From assembly GCA_046328475.1 (NCBI GenBank), contig JAXLWN010000012.1, positions 62,001 to 126,000 of the forward strand: a stretch of DNA of 64,000 nt. The letters are read 5' to 3'. The translations under genes were made by a program, and so were the position numbers. Within the stretch, counting starts at the first letter, position 1, and every line of letters starts with the position of its first letter. The notes beneath the pieces were generated by a model. It was not told the DNA's origin, made no database searches, and saw only the letters and a program-made list of their open reading frames with translations. Positions 1 to 8,307 of the stretch are shown piece by piece. Source of the DNA: CADCWN01 sp046328475 (lineage in GTDB: Bacteria > Chloroflexota > Chloroflexia > Thermomicrobiales > CADCWN01).

Positions 1-222
1 GGCGGCGCTGCACGACGTGAACCTGGCCGCCGCTGTTTGTCCGCGCCTGCTGCTGCTGCACGAGGGGCGAATTATCGCCGATGGGCCGCCGGGGGAGGTG
101 ATCACGTCGGTGTTGTTGCGGCGGGCCTATGGAGGTATGATGCGCAGGTGATTCCGCACCCGCAGACGGGGCTGCCGGTGGCGTTGCCGAGTTATCATGG
201 CGTAGTGGTCGGTAGTCGGTAG
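1..222 (+). CDS. ABC transporter ATPase C-terminal end (BtuD/FecE type), partial and frameshifted
   Basis: The 5' part lies outside the window. From base 2 the frame reads the switch-His segment ALHDVNLAAAVCPRLLLLHE followed by GRIIADGPPGEV, typical of the D-loop to C-terminus of cobalamin/iron-siderophore importer ATPases. This frame stops near 151, but the +1 frame carries the conserved tail (VIPHPQTGLPVALPS) and stops at 222, so one base is probably missing or extra around 125-140. Being directly upstream of cobS, cbiB and cobU, a corrinoid substrate is the simplest inference. The family is clear; the substrate is not proven. Confidence 0.75.
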   Translation, partial: GGAARREPGRRCLSAPAAAARGANYRRWAAGGGDHVGVVAAGLWRYDAQVIPHPQTGLPVALPSYHGVVVGSR

Positions 223-231
223 TCGGTAGTC
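211..231. repeat. Tandem 7-mer GGTAGTC x3
   Basis: Three perfect tandem copies of GGTAGTC run from the stop codon of the ABC ATPase to five bases before the cobS start. This belongs to the window-wide set of 7-bp arrays at gene borders. Confidence 0.85.
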
Positions 232-235
232 AGAA

Positions 236-983
236 ATGATGTCGCTGATTGTGGCGCTGGGGTTTTTGACGGCGTTGCCGGTGCCGCGTGGGGAGGGGCG
301 GCCGGAGGCGTTGGCGCGGTCGCTGGGGTTTTCCCGGTGGCGGGGGGATTATCGGCGGGTTGTTGGTGGGGCTTGATTTTGGGCTGGGGTTGGTGCTGCC
401 GGTGGGGGTGCGCTCGACGATCCTGCTGATGGCGCTGATGGCGATCACGCGCGGCGCTGCATTCGATGGGTTGATGGATATCTGCGACGGGCTGTTCGGT
501 GGGTTCACGCCGGAACGGCGGCTAGCGATCATGCGCGATAGCCGGGTGGGGGCGTTCGGGGTGTTGGGGGCGGCGGCGGATTTGCTGCTGCGCTATGCGG
601 CGCTGTCGTCGCTGGATGGCTATGCGCGAGTGGTGGGGTTGCTGCTGCCGCCGATTGTGGGGCGGTGGGCGATGGTCTGGGCGACGGTGGCGTATCCGTA
701 TGGTCGGAGCGAGGGGCTAGGCAAGGCATTCAAGGAGCGGGCGGGGTGGCGCGAGGTGGCGCTGGCGACGGTGGGAGCGGTGGTGCTCGGGGCGGCGGGG
801 TGGTGGCCGTGGGGGGCGATGGGGGTCGTCGTGGGATGGCTGGTGGCGGTGGCGGTGGCGCGGTTCATGTTGGGGCGGTTGCCGGGGCTGACGGGGGATT
901 GTTACGGGGCGATCAATGTGGGGTGGTGGAGGGGGTGGTGCTGGTTGGGGTGGTGGGGGTGTTGTGGGGACGGTGGAGCGTGA
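236..983 (+). CDS. cobS: Adenosylcobinamide-GDP ribazoletransferase (cobalamin synthase), frameshifted
   Basis: CobS joins adenosylcobinamide-GDP to alpha-ribazole in the membrane, the last assembly step of cobalamin. The start region encodes ALGFLTALPVPRGEGRPEAL, the usual CobS N-terminus. The core has FDGLMDICDGLFGGFTPERR, with the Asp pairs that bind Mg, several hydrophobic helices, and the late LTGDCYGA motif. Two single-base breaks are seen: a T run at 329-332, where one more T restores GFFPVAGGIIGGLLVG, and a G run at 920-923, where one more G restores a hydrophobic tail; that frame then stays open to 1126. The start is ATG 236 or 239, with no clear Shine-Dalgarno. It forms an operon with cbiB and cobU. 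Confidence 0.85.
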
Positions 984-1026
984 GGGCGGTGAGGGGCGTG
1001 AGGGCGTGGGGGCGTGGGGGCACCGG

Positions 1027-1085
1027 GACTGAAGTCGGCGCAGGGCGCTCACGCGCCGCAAGTCCGCCTGCGCGGACTGGGGTGC
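1027..1085. repeat. Dispersed palindromic intergenic repeat, family B, copy 1
   Basis: The copy starts ACTGAAGTCGG, has an internal GGCGC/GCGCC hairpin, and ends AGTCCGCCTGCGCGGACT, a near-palindrome. The same layout recurs near 2629, 3296, 7966 and 20688. Confidence 0.75.
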
Positions 1086-1127
1086 TGAAGGCAAGGCGAT
1101 GGCGGGTGGCAATCCTCGATAGTTGAG

Positions 1128-2056
1128 GTGCTGCTGTTGCCGTTGGCGGTGGCGTGGGATGGGGTGGTAGGGGAGCCGCCGGGGGCGGGTGCATCCGGTG
1201 GTGTGGATGGGGAGGGTGGTGCGGGCGGGGGAGCGGGGTGCGCCGAGGAGGCGGGGGCGTGCGGATTTGTCTCTGGGGTGGGGTTGGCGGTGGGGCCGCC
1301 GGTGGTCCTATGGGTGGGTGATCGGGCGGGCGTGGCGTTGGGTGGGCGCTGGCCGCTGGTGGCGCTGGCGGTTGGGGTGCCGTTATTGAAGTCGATGTTC
1401 GCGATTCGGATGTTGCGCGAGGCGGGGAGGGGTGCGCGGGCCGCTGGCGGCAGGGGACCTGGCGAGGGCGCGGCTGGGGCTGCGGTCGCTGGTGAGCCGG
1501 GATGCGTCGGGGCTGGATGGGCCGCTGATTGCGGCGGCGGCGGTGGAGTCGCTGGCGGAGAATCTGGGGGATTCGGTGGTCGCGCCGCTCTGTTTCTATG
1601 CGATCGGCGGGTTGCCGGGGGTGGTGGCGTACCGGGCGGTGAATACGCTCGACTCGATGATCGGCTATCGCGGGCGCTATGAGTGGTTAGGGAAGGCGGG
1701 GGCGCGGCTGGATGATCTGCTCAATTTGCTGCCGTCGCGGCTGGCGGTGCTGCTGATTGTGGGTGCGGCGGCGATTGTGGGCGAGGATGCGCGCGGGGCG
1801 TGGCGGATGGCGCGGCACGACGCGGGGCTGACGGCCAGTCCGAATGCGGGGTGGCCGATGGCGGCGATGGCGGGGGCGCTGGGTGTCAGTTGGAGAGGGA
1901 GGGCATTACCGCCTGGGCGCGGGCGGCGCGGCGGCCGATGCGGCGGCGATTCGCCGGGCGGATCGGGTGGTCGGGGTGGCGTCGCTGCTGGCGGTGGCGC
2001 TGGCGTGTGGGGTGCGGGCGTTGGTGGCGCGACGGGGGCGGCGGTGGGTGAGCTGA
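1128..2056 (+). CDS. cbiB: Adenosylcobinamide-phosphate synthase CbiB/CobD, frameshifted
   Basis: CbiB attaches aminopropanol (or its phosphate) to adenosylcobyric acid at the membrane. Fragments in three frames join into one family member: a GTG start at 1128 (LLLPLAVAWD), then HPVVWMGRVVRAGER near 1190, SMFAIRMLREAGR near 1395, and a long block 1432-1880 with AVESLAENLGDSVVAPLCF, AVNTLDSMIGYR and SPNAGWPMAAMAGALGV. The C-terminal helix (ASLLAVALACGVRALVARRG) ends at 2056. At least four indels near 1200, 1390, 1440 and 1885 break it. The dense clustering suggests sequence error in an extreme G-rich tract, although true decay cannot be excluded. It overlaps the cobU start. Confidence 0.8.
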
Positions 2057-2595
2057 TTGTGCTCCTGGGCGGGGCGCGGAGCGGCAAGAGCGCGAAGGCG
2101 GAGCAACTGGCGATCGCGCGGGGCGGCCCGGTGTTGTTCGTGGCGACGGCGACGGCGGGCGACGAGGAGATGGCGCGTCGGATCGCGGTCCACCGCGCGG
2201 CGCGGCCCGAGGGCTGGCGCACGCTGGAAGCGCCGCAGGGGGTGGCGGCGGCGGTGGCGGCTGCCGGGGAGGCTGCACCGACGGTTGTGCTCGATTGTTT
2301 GACGCTGTTGGTGTCGAATCTGCTGCTGGCGTATGAGACGGAGGGTGAAGAGGAAGTCGGGCGGCGGGTGGACGCGGAGCTTGATGCGTTGCTGGCGGCG
2401 ATCGATGCGGGGGCGGCGACCTGGATCGTGGTGTCGAACGAGGTGGGGATGGGGCTGGTGCCGCCCTATCCGCTCGGGCGGCAGTATCGGGATTTGCTCG
2501 GGCGGGTGAATGCGCGGGTGGCAGCGCGGGCTGACCGGGCCTATTTGCTGGTGGCGGGGTTGGCGTTGGATTTGAAGCGGTTGAGTGGGATCTGA
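2044..2595 (+). CDS. cobU: Adenosylcobinamide kinase / adenosylcobinamide-phosphate guanylyltransferase
   Basis: CobU phosphorylates adenosylcobinamide and then transfers GMP to it, supplying the substrate for CobS. The reading frame is intact. The P-loop LLGGARSGKS is at the N-terminus, VLFVATATAGDEEMARRI holds the switch region, VLDCLTLLVSNLL is the Walker B-like strand, and VVSNEVGMGLVPPYPLGR plus the RDLLGRVN tail are standard CobU. The product is 183 aa, the normal family size. GTG 2044 is chosen because it puts the P-loop about nine residues in and overlaps the cbiB stop, indicating translational coupling. Confidence 0.92.
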   Translation: MGELIVLLGGARSGKSAKAEQLAIARGGPVLFVATATAGDEEMARRIAVHRAARPEGWRTLEAPQGVAAAVAAAGEAAPTVVLDCLTLLVSNLLLAYETEGEEEVGRRVDAELDALLAAIDAGAATWIVVSNEVGMGLVPPYPLGRQYRDLLGRVNARVAARADRAYLLVAGLALDLKRLSGI

Positions 2596-2628
2596 ATTCA
2601 AGAAGGTGTGGTGTGTGGGGGAGGCCGT

Positions 2629-2692
2629 TGGACTGAAGTCCCGGCTGAAGGCTCCCGTCAGTTGCCGCAAAGCCCGCCTGCGCGGACTGGGA
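2629..2692. repeat. Dispersed palindromic intergenic repeat, family B, copy 2
   Basis: TGGACTGAAGTCCCGGCTG opens the copy and CCCGCCTGCGCGGACTGG closes it. It lies between the convergent cobU and lipoprotein genes, where it may also act as a transcription stop. Confidence 0.8.
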
Positions 2693-2716
2693 CGGGTGGT
2701 TCTTCAGCAGAATGTG

Positions 2717-3145
2717 CTAGCGGTCGAGCCAGAGGGCGGCACCTCCACCTGGATAGGTTGATATTTCGAGGACGTGGACGCCGGGGGCGAGGTAATCGCC
2801 GAACGGTTGGTTGATGCTGCCCTCGGTTTGCGGCGGGAGGGTGAGAGCGTGGTCGGCGAGGCGGATGTCGGCGGGGTGGTCGGTGTGGTTGATGATGCGC
2901 AGGCTTTGGTTGGGGGTGATGTGTTGGCAGCGAGGCGAGGGGGTATCGGGGTTGATGGTGACCAGGGCGACGGTGCTGGTGGCGGTGCCGCAGATGCCGG
3001 CGGCGGAGAGGTCGCTGTCGGGTGGCTTGAGGGTGGGGATGGCCGGGGTGGTGGGGCGATCCGGTGGGCGCGTGGGTGTTCCCGCGCGGGTGGCGCAGGA
3101 TGTGAGCAGGATGGTGGCGATGGTGATGGCGATGAGTCGACGCAT
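2717..3145 (-). CDS. Small secreted lipoprotein, function unknown
   Basis: The 142-aa product begins MRRLIAITIATILLTSC, a lipoprotein signal with lipobox LTSC, so the mature protein should be anchored by its Cys. After a Thr/Pro-rich spacer comes a roughly 95-residue domain with alternating strands (STVALVTINPD, SLRIINHTDHPADIRLADH, GVHVLEISTYPGG). That pattern resembles a small Greek-key/cupredoxin-like fold but lacks obvious copper ligands. The start at 3145 is preceded by GGAGGGAG; the frame extends further upstream but without a signal sequence. It is convergent with cobU. A role in cobalamin uptake is possible only by position. Confidence 0.7.
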   Translation of the reverse strand: MRRLIAITIATILLTSCATRAGTPTRPPDRPTTPAIPTLKPPDSDLSAAGICGTATSTVALVTINPDTPSPRCQHITPNQSLRIINHTDHPADIRLADHALTLPPQTEGSINQPFGDYLAPGVHVLEISTYPGGGAALWLDR

Positions 3146-3295
3146 GTGGGCTCTCCCTCCGGTGCGCAGATACAACGCGCGGGAGAGGGGTGGGGATATG
3201 GGCGAGGTGTGAAGGCGTGGGGGCGTGGGGGCGTAAAGCGTGGAACGTAGAGCGAAGAGCATTGGGCGGTGTTTGCGTTGGTGGTTGAAATCGCG

Positions 3296-3340
3296 CCTCG
3301 CAGACCTGTGGCCATAATGTTCGCCTGCGCGGACTGGGGT
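3296..3340. repeat. Dispersed palindromic intergenic repeat, family B, degenerate copy 3
   Basis: Only the closing half TTCGCCTGCGCGGACTGGGG is well conserved; the rest has drifted. Confidence 0.6.
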
Positions 3341-3399
3341 ACTTGGAGTGGGTGGTCTGTCTTTTGATGTGGTGGTATGTGGTGGGATGGAGGGATGCG

Positions 3400-3430
3400 G
3401 CGAGGCCCGGCTGGTTAGGCCGGGCCTCGC
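3400..3430 (-). terminator. Strong hairpin downstream of the 73-aa gene
   Basis: GCGAGGCCCGGC and GCCGGGCCTCGC pair as a perfect 12-bp stem with a 7-nt loop, 67 bp past the stop of the minus-strand gene. There is no U tract on that strand, so it could be a processing or stability hairpin instead. Confidence 0.5.
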
Positions 3431-3497
3431 GGTGCGAGGGTGAATTGGGGGTCGGGGTCCTCCCTCGACGCAGCCCCCGGTGACGGCACTGGCGGCG

Positions 3498-3719
3498 TCA
3501 CGCGGACTCGCGGCGGAATTGCTCGATCGGCTGGCGAGCCCGACCGGCGGCGCGCGAACGGGGGAGACGCGCGGTCAGTTGGTCCAGTGCGACGAAGAGA
3601 TAGTCTTCCCAGCGTTCCGCCTCGGCGAGGCGCTCGGCCCGTTCGCGGGCGTCGGCGGCTTCGCGCTCGGCGCGGAGGGCGGTGAGGAGGGCGAGATCGC
3701 GGTCGTGGGCGGCCAACAT
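3498..3719 (-). CDS. Small charged helical protein, function unknown
   Basis: This is a 73-aa protein with no recognised family. It is highly charged and predicted helical (LTALRAEREAADARERAERL), suggesting a short coiled coil. The ATG at 3719 is preceded by GGAGG at good spacing, which supports real translation. It follows the gene ending at 3774 by 54 bp on the same strand and is probably co-transcribed with it under the operator at 4326. A strong hairpin follows it. Confidence 0.55.
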   Translation of the reverse strand: MLAAHDRDLALLTALRAEREAADARERAERLAEAERWEDYLFVALDQLTARLPRSRAAGRARQPIEQFRRESA

Positions 3720-3773
3720 GGGGAAACCTCCGTGTGATTGTGGGTGAATGTGGCGTGGGGGAGGTCGCCCGAA

Positions 3774-4304
3774 TCAGGCGGCGGCCTTCTCGCGGCGGGT
3801 GCGGCGCTTCGGCTCGGGGACGATAGTGGGCTCGGGGATGACGACCGGGGCGGGCGGCGCGACCGGCGCGGCCTTGGGCTTCCGGCTGCGCTGGGCGGTG
3901 TCCGCGACTGGGGAGGCGGCTGCGACGATTGGCTCGATGGCCGGGGCAGCCTTGGGCTTGCGAGTGCGCGCGGCGGTCGTGGGTGCATCGGGGGCGGCAG
4001 CGATGGCGGGGACGATGTCGGGGATAGTCGGCCCGGCCTTCGGCTTGCGCGGCGCGCGGGCCGGGGTGGTCGTGGTGGATTCCTGCGCGGCCTCCTCGGC
4101 GTCGTCCACGCCGATCCAGAAGCAGTTGCGGCTGATGTGGGTGAGCGGGCGGAGCTCGACCGCGCTCTCGGCGATGGCGTCCTCGGGATTGACGAGGCAG
4201 ACGCGCGGCTTCCGTCCGAATTTCTCGACGTAGCGCTGGTGGGCCTCGGCAATTTTCTGGGCGGTAGGTTTTTTTGGGTTGGCATCGAACCACGCGAGGT
4301 ACAT
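3774..4304 (-). CDS. Protein with globular N-domain and Lys/Ala/Pro-rich AT-hook-like tail
   Basis: The 176-aa product starts MYLAWFDANPKKPTAQKIAE, with AAAGGAG upstream of ATG 4304. Residues 1-75 look folded (HQRYVEKFGRKPRVCLVNPE, then RNCFWIGVDD). The remaining 100 residues are low-complexity, with three spaced copies of R-x-RKPKA-x-P and a basic end (KRRTRREKAAA), resembling histone-H1 or AT-hook DNA-binding tails. No enzyme motif is seen. Nucleic-acid binding is an inference from the tail only. Expression is probably controlled by the palindrome 22 bp upstream. Confidence 0.65.
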   Translation of the reverse strand: MYLAWFDANPKKPTAQKIAEAHQRYVEKFGRKPRVCLVNPEDAIAESAVELRPLTHISRNCFWIGVDDAEEAAQESTTTTPARAPRKPKAGPTIPDIVPAIAAAPDAPTTAARTRKPKAAPAIEPIVAAASPVADTAQRSRKPKAAPVAPPAPVVIPEPTIVPEPKRRTRREKAAA

Positions 4305-4325
4305 GGCTCCGGCTCCTTTCCTCGT

Positions 4326-4339
4326 AGAACATTTGTTCT
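4326..4339. promoter_or_regulatory. Palindromic operator AGAACA-TT-TGTTCT (LexA/Cheo-box-like)
   Basis: A perfect 6-bp inverted repeat with a 2-bp centre contains GAAC-N4-GTTC, the core of the Gram-positive SOS box. It lies 22 bp before the ATG at 4304. A second copy with the same design precedes the gene starting at 20587. Confidence 0.6.
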
Positions 4340-4605
4340 GAGGTAATGGTAGCACCGGGATGACCCGCTGTCAAGGGTGGGGAGGGGCGTACTTACGCGG
4401 GATTTGGGGGTACTTTCGGGTGGGGTTGTGGGGAGGTGAGGGCGTGGGAGCGCGAGGGCGATAGAACGGGGGAATGCGGAGTGTGAGGTTGGGGAGGTGG
4501 GTGGGGATAATGAGCAGTGTTGTGCTTGTGAGAGGTGGCAATTGTATGCTGGGAACTGAAAATTGAGGGTGGTGGGGTAAGGGAAACGCCTGGCGTTACC
4601 CGCAC

Positions 4606-4634
4606 TTGACAAGTTAGAGCAATTACTCTAAACT
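4606..4634 (+). promoter_or_regulatory. Sigma-70-type promoter of the tetR operon
   Basis: TTGACA at 4606-4611 is separated by 17 bp from TAAACT at 4629-4634. The -10 and spacer lie inside the first TetR-type operator, which fits autorepression. Confidence 0.75.
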
Positions 4635-4657
4635 CTCAATTAGAGTAATTGCTCTAG
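4614..4657. promoter_or_regulatory. Two 18-bp TetR-type operators
   Basis: TTAGAGCAATTACTCTAA (4614-4631) and TTAGAGTAATTGCTCTAG (4640-4657) are near-perfect palindromes and nearly reverse complements of each other, with centres 26 bp apart. They cover the -10 region and the start codon of the TetR gene. Confidence 0.8.
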
Positions 4658-5255
4658 TGAAGCTGGCGGTGAGTACTCGCGAACGGATCCTCGATGCGGC
4701 GCTGGGCCTCTTCAACGAGCGCGGGACGGCGGTGGTCTCGACCAATCACATCGCTGCGGCGTGCGGCATCAGTCCCGGCAACCTGTATTACCACTTTCGC
4801 AACAAGGAGGAGATTATTCGGGCGCTCTTCGACCGGATGTTCGTGATGTGGGTGGGGCAGCGATGCCTGATGATCGAAGGCTGGCCCTGACAGACCTCCA
4901 GGGGATCGTGCGCGGCGCGTTCGCGATGCTCGGGGAGCATCGCTTCATCTACCAGGAGCTGATCGCGCTGCTCAGGCGCGACGAGTATCTGCAGCGGCGC
5001 TGGGCGGAGTTGCGAGAGCGCGGATTCGCAGGGGTACGCGCGCTGTTCGACCACTTCGCCGAGGCGGGGGTGCTGCGGAAGCCCGAGGACCCGGAGGAGC
5101 TGACCCGCGTTGCCGAGTTGGTCTGGCTGGTGAGCGAGTTCTGGCCCGCGAGCGTGGAGATGAGCGGGATGCCGCTCGAAACGGAACAGATGGATCACGG
5201 TGTTGCCCTGATGCTGCAGGTGTTGCAGCCGTACATCATCGCGGACCCGGCCTGA
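4657..5255 (+). CDS. TetR/AcrR family transcriptional regulator, frameshifted
   Basis: The N-terminal helix-turn-helix is classic: TRERILDAALGLFNERGTA, then HIAAACGISPGNLYYHFRNK. The frame stops at 4890, but the ligand-binding half (LTDLQGIVRGAFAMLGEHRF to VLQPYIIADPA) continues in another frame to 5255, so a single-base error around 4845-4880, near a G run, is likely. The start is GTG 4657 or GTG 4669; no good Shine-Dalgarno is visible and the second operator abuts the start. It heads a co-directional run with the DUF4386-like, epimerase-like and membrane genes, which it probably represses. Confidence 0.85.
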
Positions 5256-5274
5256 CCGGGGAAAGGATGCTCCG

Positions 5275-5992
5275 ATGACTGCCCGTGCCGACCGTCGCTT
5301 CGTCGCTGGTTTGCTGATTCTGGTGCCGGTCGCGTTCAGCGTTTGCTTCACCCTGCTGCAATCGTGGTTCGAGTACCCCGATATCCTGCGACAACCGACT
5401 GCCGCCATCCTCACCAAGTTCCAGGCCGGGGGCGATTCGCTGGTCGCTGTCTGGTACGTGCTGACGATCACCGCGCTGCTCTTCATCGATCGCCGTGCTG
5501 CTGCATCGCACGCTGGCCGAGCAGGACGCACCAGCGTTGCTCCAGGTTGCCACGACGTTCGGTGTCACGGCCGGGCTGACCCAGGCGTTGGGCTTCCTGC
5601 GCTGGCCCTTCCTGGTGCCGCACCTGGCGAGCGTTTACCTGGCCCCGGAGACGAGCGAGGCGCAGCGCGAGGCGACGGCGGCGGTGTTCGATGCCTTCCA
5701 TCGCTACGCCGGGATGGGCGTGGGCGAGCACCTGGGCTACCTGAGCACGAGCGTTTGGACGGTGGGTGTGGCGCTGATCATGTGGCGGTCGTCGCAGTTC
5801 GGCCGGGTGCTGGGTCTGAGTGGCGCGATTTTCGGGGTGGGGATCGGCTTCGGGTTGCTTGAAGCCGGTTGGGAACTCGCGGGGACCATCAACGCCTTCA
5901 GCTATCTCGCCTGGGCTGCCTGGTTGGTCGCGGTTGGCCGGTCATCCTCTTCCGCCGCGAGTCTGCCACGCAGCATGCCGCCGCTCCGCTGA
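5275..5992 (+). CDS. DUF4386-type integral membrane protein, frameshifted
   Basis: About 240 residues with six or so hydrophobic helices. The first part (RRFVAGLLILVPVAFSVCF, then VWYVLTITALLFI) is in the frame starting ATG 5275, with GGAAAGG upstream. The second part (LLQVATTFGVTAGLTQALGF, VGVALIMWRSSQFGRVLG, GIGFGLLEAGWELAGTIN) is in another frame from about 5490, so one base is off near 5485-5495. The pattern fits the DUF4386 family, whose function is unknown. It starts 20 bp after tetR. Confidence 0.7.
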
Positions 5993-6106
5993 CTGCCCCG
6001 CCTCCCTCGCCTAACCCCCTCGCATTCCTCCGCTGCTCCTCAGCAATCCTCCTCTGACGCAAATCTGACGACACGCAGCTGAATAGATAGACCGAAGGAG
6101 AGCACC

Positions 6107-7101
6107 ATGGGCGCTACCTCTGGGCTTCACGTCGTCTACGGGAACGGTCCGGTGGGCACGGCGGTGATTGATGCCCTGATCGGGCAGGGCAAGCGGGTCC
6201 GGGTGGTCACGCACAGCGGTTCGCGAAAACACCTCCCGGCGGCGGTTGAGGTGGTTCGCGGCGACGCGACGGACCCGGCCGATGCGAGGCGGGTCTGTGC
6301 GGGGGCGACGCATGTCTACAACTGCACCAATCCGCGCGATTACCACCGCTGGCCGGAGCAGTTCCCGCCGCTCCAGGGCGGGGTGCTGGCCGGGGCGACA
6401 GCGGCGGGCGCGAAGCTGATCGCGATGGAGAACCTGTACCTCTATGGCCCGCACGGCGGCGTGCCGATGACCGAGGGAATGCCGCAGCGCGGGAAGGGCC
6501 GCGCAGCACGACCCGGCGCGAGATGAGCGCGGAGTTGTTCGCGGCGCACCGCAGCGGCCGGGTGCGGGTCGCCACCGTGCGCGCCTCGGATCTCTTCGGG
6601 CCGCACGTGCGGGAGTCGCTGGCCGGGGATCGGCTGTTCGGTCCGGCGATTGCCGGGAAGCCGGTGCAGCTGATGGCGAACCCCGACCTGCCGCACAGCC
6701 TGACCTATGCCCCCGATGCGGGGCGGGCGATGGTGGCGGTGGGGGCGGATGACGCGGCGCTCGGGCAAGCCTGGCACGTGCCGAATGCGCCCGCCATCAC
6801 CCCGCGCGAGTTCGTGGCGCTGGTGAGCGCCGAGGTGGGGATGGAGATCAAGGTTTCGGCGCTGCCCCGCGCGGTGACGCGGGCGCTGCTGCCGGTGATG
6901 GGGATCTTCATGCCGCCGTTGCGCGGGCTGGGCGAGAATGCCTACATCTTCTACGAGCCCTACATCGTGGACCACAGTCGGTTTGCGGCGGCCTTCGGCG
7001 ACCACAGCACGCCGCTGGCCGAGGCGATTCGCGAGACGGTGCGCTGGTACCGTGCGCACGCCGAGCGGGGCGCGGCGACGGTGATTCCCGCGAAGGCGTG
7101 A
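6107..7101 (+). CDS. NAD-dependent epimerase/dehydratase family protein, frameshifted
   Basis: An extended short-chain dehydrogenase-like protein. The N-terminal dinucleotide-binding motif is VVYGNGPVGTAVIDAL (G-x-G-x-x-G). Later segments include VRGDATDPADARRVCAGATHV, LIAMENLYLYGPHG and, after the break, VRASDLFGPHVRESLAG and YAPDAGRAMVAVG. The first frame stops at 6526 and the second runs to 7101; the indel lies around 6490-6520, near a GGG. The start ATG 6107 has AAGGAGAG upstream. It probably acts on a small NAD(P)-linked substrate; that substrate is unknown. Confidence 0.8.
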
Positions 7102-7118
7102 GTCGTGAGTCGTGAGGG
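7098..7118. repeat. Tandem 7-mer GTGAGTC array
   Basis: GTGAGTC, GTGAGTC, GTGAGGG overlap the stop codon of the epimerase-like gene. The same word builds the hairpins at 41567 and 61613. Confidence 0.75.
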
Positions 7119-7130
7119 CGTGGGGACGTG

Positions 7131-7185
7131 GACCTCACCCCGCCGCCTGTGGGCGGCACCCGCCACCCACTGCGGTGGGTACCCG
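7131..7185. repeat. Dispersed intergenic repeat, family C (CCTCACCCCGCCGC), copy 1
   Basis: CCTCACCCCGCCGC is followed by GGCGGC, and then by CCCACTGCGGTGGG, a small palindrome also found near 23600. Related copies are at 25587 and 40878. Confidence 0.6.
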
Positions 7186-7277
7186 GCCGCGAGGAGCGGG
7201 GAGAAGTCCGTGAACCTGTCGGATCGGGGCGAAACGAAGCAATCTGGAGTAATAAGGAACGAAAGGGAGCGACGACG

Positions 7278-7850
7278 ATGGAGACGAAGCTGTCGAGCGG
7301 CTGGCGGTTCTGGGGGAGTTGGGGGCTGGCGTTTGTGGGGTTCCCGATCGGGGGGCTGGCGGCGAAGGCGCTGGTGGGGAGCGTGGGATCGTCGGTCGAG
7401 GGGTTGCTGGCGGGTGCGGCGACCGGGGCGGTCGTGGGGGCTGCGCAGTGGCTGGTGCTCTCGCGGCGACTGCCGCTGACGCCCTGGTGGATCGCGGCGA
7501 CGAGCGCGGGGATGGCGGCCGGGCTGGCGCTGAGTGTGCAGGTGCTCGGCACCGACATGACGGCGAACGCGGTGCTGCTGCGCGGTCTGCTGACCGGGGC
7601 GGGGATCGGGATCGCGCAGACGCTGGTGCTGCGCGGCAGCACCAACCGCGCGCCGATCTGGGGGGCGGTCGTGACGCTCGGCTGGGCGCTCGGATGGATG
7701 ACGAGCCGGGCGGCGGGGGTGGATCTGGGGCCCTGGGCGGTCTTCGGGTCGATTGGGGCCTGGGTCTTCCAGGTTGTGACCGGGGTGACACTCGCCTTGA
7801 TTTTGCGGCGGGCGCAGGGTGATGCGTCGGGGCGCGGGTTGGTGGATTGA
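7278..7850 (+). CDS. Small polytopic membrane protein, function unknown
   Basis: A 190-aa protein with about six hydrophobic segments, including GSWGLAFVGFPIGGLAAKAL, GAATGAVVGAAQWLVLSRRL, WIAATSAGMAAGLALSVQVL and GAGIGIAQTLVLR. The Gly-rich, repeated helix-pair pattern suggests internal duplication. ATG 7278 is preceded by AAGGGAG. It follows the epimerase-like gene after a repeat-filled gap of 176 bp and precedes a strong terminator, so it is probably the last gene of the tetR run or has its own weak promoter. No family was recognised. Confidence 0.65.
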   Translation: METKLSSGWRFWGSWGLAFVGFPIGGLAAKALVGSVGSSVEGLLAGAATGAVVGAAQWLVLSRRLPLTPWWIAATSAGMAAGLALSVQVLGTDMTANAVLLRGLLTGAGIGIAQTLVLRGSTNRAPIWGAVVTLGWALGWMTSRAAGVDLGPWAVFGSIGAWVFQVVTGVTLALILRRAQGDASGRGLVD

Positions 7851-7899
7851 AGTCGGTGGATGTCGCCGGGGCGTAATGGTCCTTTCTGCGAGAAGTAGT

Positions 7900-7935
7900 G
7901 CGAGGCGGGCGACTTATCGCCCGCCTCGCGCTTTT
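7900..7935 (+). terminator. Rho-independent terminator
   Basis: GCGAGGCGGGCGA pairs perfectly with TCGCCCGCCTCGC across a 4-nt loop and is followed by GCTTTT. It closes the tetR-to-membrane-protein run before the dcw cluster. Confidence 0.85.
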
Positions 7936-7965
7936 GGTGGTGACGGTGCCGTTGGGAAGATGCCG

Positions 7966-8030
7966 TTGGATTGAAATCCCGGCTGGAGGACCCTCACGGG
8001 TCCGCGAAGTCCGCCTGCGCGGACTGGGGT
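7966..8030. repeat. Dispersed palindromic intergenic repeat, family B, copy 4
   Basis: TTGGATTGAAATCCCGGCTG opens and AAGTCCGCCTGCGCGGACTG closes the copy, with a CCTCACGGGT insert between. Confidence 0.8.
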
Positions 8031-8268
8031 GCGCGGGGTGACGGTAGCCTCAATGTGTGGCTGGAGAGGGTGCTTGGAGGGAATTTCCTGAGTGGCGATG
8101 TGGTTGTCATAAGTAATGGTGGCCTGATAATTCTGGGGCAATCTATTGACTTTGCCCGCCCCTCCCTCCTGCGTTCAGAAAGGCAACCTAGCATCTATCT
8201 CGCAGCCCTCCGGTTACAACGTGTCCGGTCGAGATGTACGAACACCGGCAAATTGGGGGGCTTGAGGG
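8031..8268. other. Gene-free stretch upstream of the dcw promoter
   Basis: No convincing coding region, RNA gene or hairpin was seen here. It is less GC-rich than its surroundings. Confidence 0.5.
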
Positions 8269-8269
8269 G

Positions 8270-8297
8270 TTGTTTTGGGCTGGGATGGGGCTATAAT
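8270..8297 (+). promoter_or_regulatory. dcw cluster promoter
   Basis: A perfect TATAAT at 8292-8297 has TTGTTT 16 bp upstream at 8270-8275. The expected start site lies just before the MraZ box. Confidence 0.7.
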
Positions 8298-8307
8298 GTG
8301 GATAATG

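Noticed and set aside
1128..2056. cbiB as a true pseudogene
   Set aside because: Several breaks exist, but all parts are conserved in order and the region is an extreme G-rich tract in an error-prone segment; sequencing error is likelier, though not proven.
3415..4374. 319-aa open frame overlapping the two small genes
   Set aside because: It is Arg/Pro-rich with no motif, and the competing frames have ribosome sites and sensible composition.
7128..7277. 50-residue N-terminal extension of the membrane protein at 7278
   Set aside because: It would read through a family C repeat and lacks a start signal, whereas ATG 7278 has AAGGGAG upstream.
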